Positions 1-8,970 are shown, counted from the first letter of the stretch. The stretch is 64,000 bases of DNA from Candidatus Protochlamydia sp. (GCA_013695355.1 JACDAQ010000014.1:94086-158085), one strand, 5' to 3'. The notes: generated by a model not told the origin, from the letters alone. Made by a program: numbers and translations.

Positions 1-2
1 CA

Positions 3-218
3 TTTCTGGGAATTGACGGAGAATCAATAGTCCGGGAAAATCCATTTGTCTTCAACCGGGCAGAAACCCAGGATTTTGCCTATGGAATCGGGACACTGGA
101 GGTCAGAGGAAATCCTGGCGCCGGAGTGAAATGGTTTCCCAATGCTTTATGGATTTTAGCTTTTTTAACTGTCTTAGTAGCTGCTTGGTATGCAGCAAAA
201 ATGTTTGGCATATTCTGA
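3..218 (+). CDS. 3' end of an unidentified membrane-anchored protein (partial)
   Basis: The reading frame is open from the window edge and closes with TGA at 216-218, giving the last 71 residues of a longer protein. The final 25 or so residues are a hydrophobic segment (WILAFLTVLVAAWYAAKMF), so the protein is probably anchored in the membrane by its C-terminus with the rest on one side. The stop lies two bases before the ATG of the DUF368 gene, so the two are very likely co-transcribed. I do not recognise the family from this fragment. Confidence 0.6.
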   Translation, partial: FLGIDGESIVRENPFVFNRAETQDFAYGIGTLEVRGNPGAGVKWFPNALWILAFLTVLVAAWYAAKMFGIF

Positions 219-220
219 TC

Positions 221-1423
221 ATGGGGTATACAGGATGGTATCTTTTTTTTTGTGGGCTTTGCATGGGAATGGCCGATTTGGTCCCGGGAATATCCGGTGG
301 AACGATAGCTTTTATTATGGGCTTTTACGAAAAATTACTAGAAAGTTTAAAAACGATTAATTTTGAGACCCTCAAGCTTTTCATTTCAGGTAGATGGAAG
401 GAATTCTTTGAAAGGGTTGCGTGGAAATTTTTATTTACATTGGTACTCGGGATAGCCACAGCGATTTTTTCACTTTCTGGCTTGATCAATGGAGTGCTAG
501 GCCATGAAGCTTATCGCGTCTATTTGTATGCTTGTTTTTTTGGACTGATACTCGCTTCCTTTGTTTTTTGCCTCTCTCAATTGAAGCAATGGACTTGGCA
601 AATAGGCCTTTGTATAGTGTTAGGTGTAGGAGGGGCTTACTGTCTTACTGATGCGACAATGCAGTCCTCAATGGAAGGGGAGTTCGCTGTGTATCTTCCT
701 CTCGAAAATCTTCCTCAAGATGCAAGTATTAAAAATTACAATCAAAGTACAAAATTACTTAGCCACCTTTCTAAGGAGGATGTCAATACGCTTCTTAAAA
801 AAAAATGGATCCAATCCAAAGACCCCGTTTTCAATAGTCAAGGAGAAATCTATGCCAAAGCATTTGATATGCTACAGTCCGACAAGGCATCTTTTCTAAA
901 TGCATGGATGATTTTATGCGGCTCATTAGCTGTTTGTGCCTTACTTTTGCCCGGTTTATCGGGAAGTTATATCCTGAACTTGTTGGGAGTTTATCCTCTA
1001 GTGATCGCAGCTTTAGCCGATTTGACGGGAGGTATTGGAAGATTTACTTTGGATTATGAAGCAATCAGTATTCTATCAAATCTTCTTATAGGGATCATTT
1101 TAGGTGCCATATGTTTCTCCCGCCTGGTAAGCGCTTTATTGAAAAATTTTCCTGATTTAAGCCTCGCCTTTCTTTCTGGTTTTATGTTAGGTGCCATCCG
1201 GTCTGTTTGGCCCTTTTGGACTTATGCCTATGCACTGCTCCCAACCAAAATTGAGAAAGGGCCCCAATTAATATTGCAAGAGCTTATCTGGCCCTCCTCT
1301 TTTTCCCCCCCATTCTTGGGGGCCTGCTTATGCGCTATTGGCGGATTTGGAATTGTTTACTTATTGGAATTCTCTTTTAATAAAAAACAGAATGGAGGAA
1401 CAATCCATGCGCCGGGGCTGTAA
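221..1423 (+). CDS. DUF368 family polytopic membrane protein (PopT-like)
   Basis: About 400 residues, mostly hydrophobic, with the two diagnostic half-repeat motifs of DUF368: DLVPGISGGTIAF near the N-terminus and LLPGLSGSYILNLLG near residue 245. A charged loop of about 80 residues separates the halves. DUF368 proteins (PopT) are implicated in returning undecaprenyl phosphate across the cytoplasmic membrane so the carrier can be reused for cell-wall and polysaccharide synthesis. I chose the ATG at 221, which gives the family-typical N-terminus MGYTGWYLFF; an upstream ATG at 131 would run through the previous gene. The 3' end overlaps the convergent truA by 47 bp. The specific flippase role here is inferred from the family only. 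Confidence 0.85.
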   Translation: MGYTGWYLFFCGLCMGMADLVPGISGGTIAFIMGFYEKLLESLKTINFETLKLFISGRWKEFFERVAWKFLFTLVLGIATAIFSLSGLINGVLGHEAYRVYLYACFFGLILASFVFCLSQLKQWTWQIGLCIVLGVGGAYCLTDATMQSSMEGEFAVYLPLENLPQDASIKNYNQSTKLLSHLSKEDVNTLLKKKWIQSKDPVFNSQGEIYAKAFDMLQSDKASFLNAWMILCGSLAVCALLLPGLSGSYILNLLGVYPLVIAALADLTGGIGRFTLDYEAISILSNLLIGIILGAICFSRLVSALLKNFPDLSLAFLSGFMLGAIRSVWPFWTYAYALLPTKIEKGPQLILQELIWPSSFSPPFLGACLCAIGGFGIVYLLEFSFNKKQNGGTIHAPGL

Positions 1424-2126
1424 TTCCTGCATGGGCCCTTTTTTCTGAACGCAGGATTGAAGCAAGGTCCTCTTTTTTTATCCTTCCTCTTCCGACATAC
1501 ACCAATGAACCCACTAGATTTCGAACCATTTTATATAAAAAATGGTTTCCACGAACAATGAAGCACATTTTGTTTTGAGGAAGCTCTTCCATTACAATTG
1601 ATTCTATCTGGCGGATAAAATTATGATAATGGGTCCTTATTTTTAAATTGCAAAAGGCCGCAAAATTTTGTTCTCCCAATAAATACGGGATGGCCTGTTT
1701 AATTTCCTCCAGCTCAAGCCTGCAGGGAGTGTGCCATTCATAGAAACGTTGGTGCGGCTGCTGATAAAAATCGTAAGAGAGATAATAGCGGTATTCTTTA
1801 CCCTTGCAGTCAAGGGTCGGGTGGAAAGAAAAGGGGGCCTTTTCAGCCTGGTGCACTGTGATATCTTTTGGAAGCAATCGGTTCAAACTAATCGTAAAAC
1901 TGCGAAAATCTTCCAAATTTTTTGATGTAAAAAAATTGACGACCTGCCCAGAGGCATGCACACCGGCATCGGTACGACTGGCGGCTTGTAGAGGGACCGG
2001 ATGCTGTAAGATCTGCTCTAGGACTTGTTGTAAGGAATGTTCAATGCTATGGCCTTGCGGAGTCTTTTGCCACCCTCGATAGCGGCACCCATCATAAGCA
2101 AGGCTCAGCTTTATATTATTCATCAT
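1377..2126 (-). CDS. truA: tRNA pseudouridine(38-40) synthase TruA
   Basis: A 249-residue protein with the TruA layout: N-terminal LAYDGCRYRGWQ, the catalytic aspartate motif ASRTDAGVHASGQVV around residue 50, and a C-terminal FLYKMVRNLVGSLVYVGRG block. It converts uridines 38-40 of the anticodon stem-loop to pseudouridine. Length matches the family. Its start overlaps the stop of the upstream marC gene by 4 bp, so it is the last gene of a marC-marC-truA operon. Its 3' end overlaps the convergent DUF368 gene. Confidence 0.95.
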   Translation of the reverse strand: MMNNIKLSLAYDGCRYRGWQKTPQGHSIEHSLQQVLEQILQHPVPLQAASRTDAGVHASGQVVNFFTSKNLEDFRSFTISLNRLLPKDITVHQAEKAPFSFHPTLDCKGKEYRYYLSYDFYQQPHQRFYEWHTPCRLELEEIKQAIPYLLGEQNFAAFCNLKIRTHYHNFIRQIESIVMEELPQNKMCFIVRGNHFLYKMVRNLVGSLVYVGRGRIKKEDLASILRSEKRAHAGITAPAHGLFLHSVFY

Positions 2127-2722
2127 TTAGGGGTTGGTTGTGTGGCCCAAAAAAGAAGAATGCCTTCTAAAAAACGTTGAATAGATATTAAGACCAATAC
2201 CATTCCGATCAGACGTTCGCATGCCATTAAGCCATTATTTCCAAGCAAATGTTGAATTTTTCCAGAAAAAAAGAGAATGACCATCGAAACGCTCCAGGCA
2301 AGCAGAATAGCAAAGAGCATAATTGAATTACTAGGCTCAAGATGAGAATAGAGCATAATGGTCGCCATTAACCCGGGCCCGGCGATTAAAGGGACAGCCA
2401 CTGGAAAAATGAAAGGTTCTCCCTTAGGCAAATTAGATCTGAGGCTGTCAGGGGCTGTAAAAAGAATTTTTATGGCAATTAAAAAAAGGATGACCCCGGA
2501 TGAAAGGCGCAGTGTGGTTTCGGACAAATGCAAATAATTAAATATAAAGTCTCCAAGATAGTTGAAGAATAACATGACTCCCAATGCTATCAGCATTTCT
2601 CTCAGAATAATTCGGTTCTGCCTATGTGGAGTAAGTTCTTTTACTAAAGATTGGTACGATTCAATATTCCCTATGGGATCCATAATTAAAAAGAGAACAA
2701 GTGTGATGCTAAAAAGAGACAT
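2123..2722 (-). CDS. MarC family integral membrane protein, copy 1
   Basis: 199 residues with about six hydrophobic segments and the MarC signatures FLIMDPIGN at the N-terminus, SGGVILF-like LSSGVILFLIAIKILF, and PVAVPLIAGPG in the middle. MarC proteins are inner-membrane proteins of unsettled function; the old link to multiple antibiotic resistance has been withdrawn. It lies 15 bp downstream of a second, clearly paralogous MarC gene and overlaps truA by 4 bp, which indicates one transcript. Confidence 0.85.
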   Translation of the reverse strand: MSLFSITLVLFLIMDPIGNIESYQSLVKELTPHRQNRIILREMLIALGVMLFFNYLGDFIFNYLHLSETTLRLSSGVILFLIAIKILFTAPDSLRSNLPKGEPFIFPVAVPLIAGPGLMATIMLYSHLEPSNSIMLFAILLAWSVSMVILFFSGKIQHLLGNNGLMACERLIGMVLVLISIQRFLEGILLFWATQPTPK

Positions 2723-2737
2723 AATATTTCTTTACCT

Positions 2738-3334
2738 TCAAGGGGTGGATAGGAGGGTTAAAAATAGTGAAAATCCCTGGACCAGCATTTGGATGCCAAT
2801 CATGGCAAGCAGCATCCCCATTAATTGTTCCAAGGCTGCCAGGCCTCGCTTTCCAAGAAATACCTGAGAATAAGGAGCTGAAACGAGAACCGCTGTGACC
2901 CCTATCCAGGCAATCAAAATAGCAAAAAATATTTTTAAGTCGTTTCCTTCCTGCGCGGAAAAAAGCATGATCACAGTTAAAAGTCCAGCCCCCGATAAGA
3001 GGGGAGTGGCAATAGGGACAATAAAAGGGGGCTGCTTTGGCTTTTCTGTTTGCTGTTCATTTTTATTAGAAAAAATCATATCAAATGCAAGTAGAAATAA
3101 AATAATGCCACCGCTAATTGTCAAGGCATATTTTTCAATTTTAAACGAAGCAAGAAAAGTTTCCCCGAGGATTAAAAAAAAGATGGCCAGCAGCATGGAG
3201 AACATGGATTCACGGAAAAGAATTTTTTGCTGTTCCGGAATTGTATGATTTTTAAGTAGGGCAATGATTGTAGGACAGTTTCCGATGGGATTAGTGACAA
3301 TAAAGAAAGTAGTCGCAATTTCCAGGACGCCCAC
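2738..3334 (-). CDS. MarC family integral membrane protein, copy 2
   Basis: 198 residues, colinear with the following MarC gene: FFIVTNPIGNCPTIIALL at the N-terminus, TISGGIILFLLAFDMIF, and VPIATPLLSGAGLLTVIML. Similarity runs the full length, so this is an old tandem duplication rather than a fragment. The two could form a heteromeric membrane complex, but that is only a possibility raised by the tandem arrangement. No function beyond family membership can be given. Confidence 0.85.
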   Translation of the reverse strand: MGVLEIATTFFIVTNPIGNCPTIIALLKNHTIPEQQKILFRESMFSMLLAIFFLILGETFLASFKIEKYALTISGGIILFLLAFDMIFSNKNEQQTEKPKQPPFIVPIATPLLSGAGLLTVIMLFSAQEGNDLKIFFAILIAWIGVTAVLVSAPYSQVFLGKRGLAALEQLMGMLLAMIGIQMLVQGFSLFLTLLSTP

Positions 3335-3413
3335 AAAAAACCCCGCATGTAAAGTTCTTATATTCGCTCAATTTAATTGGCAGACTGGTGCTTAAAAACT
3401 TCGTTTACAAGCA

Positions 3414-3758
3414 TTAAGCGGCTGCCGGTTTCCTAAGGTACAAGCCAAGCAAGTAAATGGGGATGAAAGCCATTGCAATCGTTCCTAAACTTGCGGGAAT
3501 ACTGATCGATATGCCAAAACCTTTGCCAATGGCTATCGGTATAAAAGGAAGGGCCAGGATCGATATAACTTTTAAAGCTATATATTTGGTTTTCAAGGCG
3601 ACTGTGAGGATGAATAAAGTGGTAGAGGGGACTAAAAATCCAATCAAAGGATTCATAGAAGTTATCTTTCTTGCAACAAGATATCCTACCCCACCTATGA
3701 TTCCCGAAAAAACGGCTGCTTTTGGATAAGAAATATTTTTAGCTACTGTATGTGACAT
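3414..3758 (-). CDS. Small multi-spanning membrane protein, GxVGYLVA family, member A
   Basis: 114 residues with three or four hydrophobic segments and the local family motif GGVGYLVARKIT at residues 22-33. A good ribosome site (AGGAAACC) precedes the ATG. It is one of four related units in 3.4-5.4 kb that share a G-V/S-VGYL/V-A-K motif followed by a second half with an LGIVxAxxGSLGIGLLLG-type segment, which is here strongly diverged. I recognise no characterised family. It and member B are the intact members of the cluster. Confidence 0.6.
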   Translation of the reverse strand: MSHTVAKNISYPKAAVFSGIIGGVGYLVARKITSMNPLIGFLVPSTTLFILTVALKTKYIALKVISILALPFIPIAIGKGFGISISIPASLGTIAMAFIPIYLLGLYLRKPAAA

Positions 3759-3791
3759 GGTTTCCTGATCTTTAAATTTTCATGCTTTTTA

Positions 3792-4181
3792 TTAAGCCCG
3801 GAAGGGGTCCGATCCTGCATCTTTAATACATCTATATACAAAGAGAAATATTGGAATATTTGTCAAGCAGGTTGTTATAACAACTGCTTCAAAAGGGACA
3901 TTCAATGCTAAACCTGCAGCGATAGGAGCTAAAGCCGCGGTAATTAAGCCTAAGTTCCAAAGGGCTTCTGAGTGGGTTTCCATCGCAATGGATAGCAATG
4001 TTAATAGGCATCCCGCTGCAATAAAAGGAGACGCGAATCCTATAGAAGGATTAACATACCGGGCAGCTAAAGGGCAAATAATAGTGACGGCTTTTGCGAC
4101 CAAATAACCCACACTTCCAATTCCAATAGTACCAGCAGTATAAGCTACAACTTGTCCAGCAATGCCATATAAGCCAGCCAT
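3792..4181 (-). CDS. Small multi-spanning membrane protein, GxVGYLVA family, member B
   Basis: 129 residues with four hydrophobic segments and the motif GIGSVGYLVAKAVT at residues 20-33, then LGLITAALAPIAAGLALNVP, which lines up with LGIVNATLGSLGIGLLLGVP of the decayed member at 4977-5419. This is the best-preserved full-length copy and shows the expected architecture: helix, VGYLVAK, helix, helix-pair, polar C-terminus. Function unknown. The gap to member A is 33 bp, so the two are probably co-transcribed. Confidence 0.6.
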   Translation of the reverse strand: MAGLYGIAGQVVAYTAGTIGIGSVGYLVAKAVTIICPLAARYVNPSIGFASPFIAAGCLLTLLSIAMETHSEALWNLGLITAALAPIAAGLALNVPFEAVVITTCLTNIPIFLFVYRCIKDAGSDPFRA

Positions 4182-4246
4182 ATATTCATACCCTTAACTA
4201 ATTAATTATTAAAAACATCATAGATAACAGTAGAATTATGAGTCAA

Positions 4247-4886
4247 TTACAATTGGACATATGTTAAAGGAGGCTGCCCATCACGTGGTATGGTTTGGCT
4301 GCAGCGGTACCCCAAACCACAAATAAGAGATAGCGGAAGCATTGCAAAAACGGTAGTGAATGCTGTGACTTTTAGTGGAACTCCAAGTAACAATCCAATT
4401 CCCAATGAACCAAAGGCTGCGCTGACTATGCCTAAGGCAGCAAGGGCTGTTGAATTAATATTCCTGACTTTTAAAAATGCTACAATTGTCATGGAGGTGA
4501 ACATGACAGCCGAAGAGGTGAAACTTACCATGGGATTAATAATAACCTGAGTTTTGGGTTTATCTCTTTGAAAGTAAGGGATATCGTGCCTTAGATTTGT
4601 TCTTTCGCTCTGAAAAGAATATCAAATCGATATTCTTGAAGAGCGAAAGGGCGAAGATAGGGCACGAGATTCCCTTATTATTGAGGAGAGAAACCCAAAA
4701 CTCAGGTTAATAGTGGTTGCTCGAGATAAGATCTGAGTTAAAACTTTTGCAGCCACGTAACCCACAACCCGCAAGTGTGGAAAAAAAAGTAACAGCAGCA
4801 ATGCTTCCAAGAACGGATCCGTCAATTTGAAATCCATAATGAATTTCAGGATAATAGCTTCTAGGTTGAAGATTTGGATTGACTAT
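4247..4886 (-). pseudogene. Decayed member C of the GxVGYLVA family, interrupted by a palindromic element
   Basis: Three lesions are visible. The expected start codon is ATA (4884-4886), still preceded by AAGGA and followed by codons for VNPNLQPRSYY, matching VNPDFLPRNYV of the next copy. A frameshift falls between the GSVLGSIAAVTFFSTLAG stretch and VVGYVAAKVLTQIL. A 165-bp palindrome (4544-4708) then separates the SRATTIN end from NPMVSFTSS. The 3' part (LAALGIVSAAFGSLGIGLL) is nearly identical to the next copy. The two open segments (4247-4531 and 4622-4837) could be annotated as separate small genes but are better read as one dead gene. Confidence 0.75.
4544..4708. mobile_element. MITE-like palindromic element inside a gene
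   Basis: The element begins AACCTGAGTTTTGGGTTT and ends with its reverse complement, AAACCCAAAACTCAGGTT. The arms stay complementary with interruptions almost to the centre (AGAATATC-AAATC-GATATTCT). TTAATA occurs at both edges (4536-4541 and 4707-4712), consistent with a short target duplication, though part of it overlaps the arm on the right side. It carries no transposase. A related half copy lies at 42344-42388. Inferred to be a non-autonomous element mobilised by a transposase elsewhere. Confidence 0.7.
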
Positions 4887-4976
4887 ACTTTTTCCTTATA
4901 ATTAGATTAAATTATGCTAACCAAGCGCAAAGGGATGGTTGATGATCGTCGGATTACGAGCAAATTCGATTCTCCT

Positions 4977-5419
4977 CTAAAGTAAATCTGGGACCATCGC
5001 CAAACCAGGTGCATGATAAATTTCATAGTAGCTGATACCACCAATCCAAAGAGATAATGGAAGCAATGGGAAAAGTGTGGTGATTGCTGTAACTTTTAAC
5101 GGAACTCCAAGTAACAAACCAATTCCTAATGACCCTAAGGTTGCGTTCACTATGCCTAAGGCAGCAAGCGCTGCCCAATGAATTTGCCCCCTTCCCCCTA
5201 ATTCAATAATTCTCATAGCGGTGAGGCTCAAGACAGCGGCAGAAGTCCAACATATATCAGGTTTGATAAAAGTAGACGCCTGGGGGAGGACATGGATTAA
5301 AATTTTTGCAGCCAGATAGCCCACAGAACCTGAGATGCTGTAAAGCAAGCAGCGGTTTTAATATATTCCAATCCTTGATTTATTACATAGTTTCGAGGTA
5401 GAAAGTCAGGATTAACCAT
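4977..5419 (-). pseudogene. Frameshifted member D of the GxVGYLVA family
   Basis: A start with AAGGA six bases ahead of ATG at 5417-5419 gives MVNPDFLPRNYVINQGLEYI and KTAA, after which the frame shifts by one base. The downstream frame then reads SISGSVGYLAAKILIHVLPQ and on through LAALGIVNATLGSLGIGLL to a stop at 4977. Upstream of the shift the second frame is closed by TAA. A truncated protein could start internally near 5348, so loss of function is likely but not certain. The C-terminal half is almost the same as member C. Confidence 0.65.
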
Positions 5420-5561
5420 AATTTTCCTTTAATTGTAAATAATTGAATCAGTTATAGATGAATAATTAATAAGTCAATTATGAACTATTTATTCAAATAT
5501 TTATAAGTGTGTGTAAAGGAATGATGCCGGCAAGCCGGCAGTCAAAGATGGGATGATGCTC

Positions 5562-5714
5562 TTATCGACCGATCAAAAGGAATATTCCTGCAAGCAATGC
5601 TAAAATGCCGGTTAAAAGAGGGGGGATGGTTAAGCCAACGACCGATACCAAGCCCACTAAAAGTAAATAAATAGCTAATAAAACAAATCCAATGTTAAAA
5701 GTTCGTCCAAACAT
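5562..5714 (-). CDS. Small two-helix membrane protein (50 aa)
   Basis: A 50-residue reading frame starts at ATG 5712-5714 with a near-ideal ribosome site (TTAAGGAGCGCT) and ends at TAA 5562-5564. The protein starts MFGRTFNIGFVLLAIYLLLV, followed by a second hydrophobic stretch (LLTGILALLAGIFLLIG), giving two helices joined by a short PP-containing turn. Small proteins of this look are common in bacterial genomes and lack an assigned role. It is too short for most gene callers. Confidence 0.6.
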   Translation of the reverse strand: MFGRTFNIGFVLLAIYLLLVGLVSVVGLTIPPLLTGILALLAGIFLLIGR

Positions 5715-5778
5715 AGCGCTCCTTAAAAGTTAGATTAAACTATTTGAAGCGTAAAGCATTACTTTTAAAATAATCAAG

Positions 5779-6786
5779 TCAATTTTTTTTAGGGAAATGA
5801 TCATAGCCCATTTTTGTGAGATCGACGGCTTTTCCATCTGTTAAAAAGATCAGGTCATGCTCTGATGTAATCGATCCGCATTGGAATAATGGACGCTCAA
5901 AAAGTTGTTGATACTGTGCATTGATTGTCTCATAGCTTTGAGGGTCGACAGTTAAAAGCAGGCAATAATCCTCCCCTGATGAAGCAGCCATTTCCGGCGC
6001 AGGCCAACTAAAGTGTTTTGCACAGTCTTGCAGCGAAGGGGAAAGAGGGAGGGCGTCTAAATTAATTTGAGCTCCGCAGCCTGATTCTTCCATGATATGT
6101 TTGATATCAGAAGTTATTCCATCTGAAATGTCCATCATGGCATGCACTCCAACCTGTTTTGCAAGCCATTGCCCTTCCGGTAAATGCGCGCGAGGACGGA
6201 CGTGTTCATGCACGAGGGGTGTTGTTACGGAGTTAAGAGGGAGATTATCGGTTAAAATCTTTAAACCTGCCCCGGAATCTCCCAAATAGCCTGTGCAGCA
6301 GATCAAGTCATGGACCCTTGCTTGCGAGCGCCTTTTAATATTTGCCGTAAGTATCGTCCCAATGACCGCTGTGCTAATCAAAATTTCTCCAGAAGAGCTT
6401 GACGTATCGCCGCCAAGCAGGCTGCAATTTTCTGCCTGGGCTAATTTTCGAAATCCTTTGAAAAAGCTGTCAAGCCACTCCATCTGGCAATCTCCTGGAA
6501 GGGCAAGGGATAAAAAAGCATAAAGCGGCTTTCCTCCCATACCTGCGATGTCGCTTAAGGAGACAGCCAGAGACTTATAACCTAAATCTTCCGGCCTGAT
6601 CCAATGTTTTTTAAAATGGATATTTTCAATAAGCAAATCCGTTGTGTATAAAAAAGAAGAAGGACCTGCTCCGGGAAAAACTGCGCAATCATCGCCGATC
6701 CCTTCCACGCCTAGGCCTAGTTTTTGATCAAAAGAAGCTGCGAGCCGCTTGATCAGTTCGAATTCTCCAATATCTGTTACCTTCAT
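5779..6786 (-). CDS. thiL: Thiamine-monophosphate kinase ThiL
   Basis: 335 residues of the AIR-synthase/PurM fold. Motifs visible: GEFELIKRL at the start, GIGDDCAV around residue 30, a TTDLLIENIHF metal-binding stretch, SLSDIAGMGG, LLGGDTSS, and the C-terminal ASSGEDYCLLLTV. ThiL phosphorylates thiamine monophosphate to thiamine diphosphate using ATP. No other thi gene is nearby, so the cell may use the enzyme on salvaged thiamine phosphate; that is inference. It lies 8 bp downstream of dapL and probably shares its transcript. Confidence 0.95.
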   Translation of the reverse strand: MKVTDIGEFELIKRLAASFDQKLGLGVEGIGDDCAVFPGAGPSSFLYTTDLLIENIHFKKHWIRPEDLGYKSLAVSLSDIAGMGGKPLYAFLSLALPGDCQMEWLDSFFKGFRKLAQAENCSLLGGDTSSSSGEILISTAVIGTILTANIKRRSQARVHDLICCTGYLGDSGAGLKILTDNLPLNSVTTPLVHEHVRPRAHLPEGQWLAKQVGVHAMMDISDGITSDIKHIMEESGCGAQINLDALPLSPSLQDCAKHFSWPAPEMAASSGEDYCLLLTVDPQSYETINAQYQQLFERPLFQCGSITSEHDLIFLTDGKAVDLTKMGYDHFPKKN

Positions 6787-6794
6787 TCAATTCC

Positions 6795-8006
6795 TTATAA
6801 ACAACTTTTCAGGCGTTCAATTGCCTTGATTATTGATGTTCGATGGCCAAAGGCACTTAAACGAATAAATCCTTCACCAGCTGATCCAAAGCCGACCCCC
6901 GGCGTGCAAACTAAGTACCCTTTTTCTAAAAGCATTTTGAAAGCATCCCATGAACTGTGCCCCGGGAAACTGACCCAGAGGTAAGGGGCATGGACCCCTC
7001 CATAAACAGAATAACCTAATTTTTCAAGAGCAGATTTTAACATGATGGTATTTTCCATGTAAAAATCCTGCAATTTTTCAATGGCTAAGAGCCCTTCAGG
7101 TTCAAGAGCTGCTATGCCCCCTGCCTGGGAAAGATTGGAGGCTCCGTTGAAAAAAGTGGCCTGGATCCGGCTCCAATCCTGTTGCACAGGAAAACCATCC
7201 TCAAATTTTAATTGGGCTGGAAGCACGCTCCAGCCTAAGCGTACTCCTGAAAAACCGGCCATTTTAGAAAAAGAACCCAATTCGATCGCTACTTCGGAGG
7301 CTCCTGGAATTTCAAAAATGGAACGAGGTATTTTAGGGTCTTTGATATAAGGAGAGTAAGCAGCATCAAATATTATAATAGACTTATTTTTTTTGGCAAA
7401 GGCAATGAGTTGCTCCAATTGATCAAAAGTTGCTGCAGCACCTGTCGGATTATTCGGCGAGCAAAAAAAAATTAGATCAGTTCTGTCTGTCTGGTTAAGA
7501 TCTGGGAAAAAGTCATTGCGCGGGGTGCAGGGCATGTAGACAATTTTTTCATAATGCTTGGATGCTGTTTCATAGTGCCCGCTCTGCCCGATAGAGACGC
7601 TTGTATCGACATAGACAGGATAGGAAGGGTCCTGGACCGCCATACTGACCCGGCTTCCAAATAAAATTTGAAGCCGTCCAATATCGCACTTGGCACCGTC
7701 TGAAATAAAAATATCCTGCGTATTTATTGTTCCCTGATAAATTTTATCAGAGATCGCCTGGCGTAATTTTAAATATCCTTGCTCGGGCCCATATCCTGCA
7801 TACCCTTCTAAAGTAGCCAATTCAAGCGCCTTCTTAGAAATGGCATCGGAAATAGTATGAGGCAGAGGCTCGGTGGTATCTCCGATCCCCAGACTGATCA
7901 GTTGGATGCCGGGATTTTTTTCCAAAAAGGCATTTTTTCTTTTGGCGATCTCAGGAAATAAATAGCCTGAATTAAGCTTAGCAAGATGCGAATTTCGTTT
8001 GACCAT
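6795..8006 (-). CDS. dapL: LL-diaminopimelate aminotransferase DapL
   Basis: 403 residues of class I/II PLP aminotransferase. Characteristic pieces: NSGYLFPEIAKRK at the N-terminus, LGIGDTTEPLP, FFCSPNNPTGAAAT, FDAAYSPYI and the PLP-lysine motif GSFSKMAGFSGVRLGW around residue 248. DapL converts tetrahydrodipicolinate directly to LL-diaminopimelate, bypassing the succinylase steps; chlamydiae, plants and cyanobacteria are known to use it. It overlaps dapA by 29 bp and continues to thiL, so dapA-dapL-thiL form one transcription unit. Confidence 0.96.
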   Translation of the reverse strand: MVKRNSHLAKLNSGYLFPEIAKRKNAFLEKNPGIQLISLGIGDTTEPLPHTISDAISKKALELATLEGYAGYGPEQGYLKLRQAISDKIYQGTINTQDIFISDGAKCDIGRLQILFGSRVSMAVQDPSYPVYVDTSVSIGQSGHYETASKHYEKIVYMPCTPRNDFFPDLNQTDRTDLIFFCSPNNPTGAAATFDQLEQLIAFAKKNKSIIIFDAAYSPYIKDPKIPRSIFEIPGASEVAIELGSFSKMAGFSGVRLGWSVLPAQLKFEDGFPVQQDWSRIQATFFNGASNLSQAGGIAALEPEGLLAIEKLQDFYMENTIMLKSALEKLGYSVYGGVHAPYLWVSFPGHSSWDAFKMLLEKGYLVCTPGVGFGSAGEGFIRLSAFGHRTSIIKAIERLKSCL

Positions 8007-8904
8007 AATTTGCCATCCACTCTTTGGGAAGTTGATTGATTAATTCCGATAATGTCTCATGGTTTCTGGCTTGAAGCTCACATAAAGGAAGGCGGCAGGG
8101 TCCGGCCGGCAACCCAAACAGGGACATGGCGGCTTTGATCGGTATGGGATTTGTTTCGATAAATGCGGCTTTGAACAGAGGAATCAGACGGTAATGCCAT
8201 TCTCTTGCGTATTCAAAATTGCCATTGATAGCTGCCATTGTTAAAGCTTTCATAGGTCCAGGAATCAAGTTGCTCATGACTGAGATAATGCCTTGCCCGC
8301 CTAAGGCAATTAATGGCAATGTTAGCGCATCGTCAGCCGATAGAACGGAAAAGTCATTTTTTGTTTTTTGCACCATTTCAATGACTTCTCCAATTTGAGA
8401 AATATTACCGGAGCCTTCTTTGATCCCGATGATGGAATCAAAGGCCATAAGCCTTTCGAGGGTATCGGTTTGCAGATTTTGTCCAGTGCGGCCCTGTATA
8501 TTATAAAGACAGACAGGCAATGAAGTGGCACTGCAAATTGATTCAAAATGGCGAAACAGCCCTTCCTGAGTCGGCTTGTTATAATAGGGGGTAACAATCA
8601 GGGCGGCATCGGCTCCCATTTCTTCGGCTAAGCGGGTCTGCTCAATCGTCTGCTGGGTTGAGTAGCTTCCTGTGCCAACGATTAATAGACATTTGCCTTG
8701 TATTTCCTCGCGGGCGATCTGGATCACCTTTGTTTTTTCCATTTGAGACAAGGTGGGAGCTTCGCCGGTTGTCCCTAGAACGACTATTCCATCCACCTCA
8801 TGTGCAAGCTGGGCATGTAGAAGTTCTCTAAGGCCATTTTCGTCAAGGTCTCCATTAGATTTGAACGGGGTAATCAGGGCGGTATAAAGACCTTTTAAAA
8901 GCAT
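7978..8904 (-). CDS. dapA: 4-hydroxy-tetrahydrodipicolinate synthase DapA
   Basis: 308 residues of the NAL aldolase family. GLYTALITPF at the N-terminus, VLGTTGEAPTL (substrate carboxylate binding), YYNKPTQEGL with the catalytic tyrosine, and GIKEGSGN with the Schiff-base lysine are all present. It condenses pyruvate with aspartate semialdehyde. The start at 8904 (MLLKGLYTAL) gives the normal N-terminus; a longer reading from 8970 runs into the palindromic repeat. Upstream is dapB, separated by 216 bp that hold that repeat. Confidence 0.95.
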   Translation of the reverse strand: MLLKGLYTALITPFKSNGDLDENGLRELLHAQLAHEVDGIVVLGTTGEAPTLSQMEKTKVIQIAREEIQGKCLLIVGTGSYSTQQTIEQTRLAEEMGADAALIVTPYYNKPTQEGLFRHFESICSATSLPVCLYNIQGRTGQNLQTDTLERLMAFDSIIGIKEGSGNISQIGEVIEMVQKTKNDFSVLSADDALTLPLIALGGQGIISVMSNLIPGPMKALTMAAINGNFEYAREWHYRLIPLFKAAFIETNPIPIKAAMSLFGLPAGPCRLPLCELQARNHETLSELINQLPKEWMANYGQTKFASC

Positions 8905-8970
8905 GTAAAATCCTCGAAAAAATTCACAAAAAGACGTAAAGGAACGACCTAACAAAAATTTCGCTATCAC

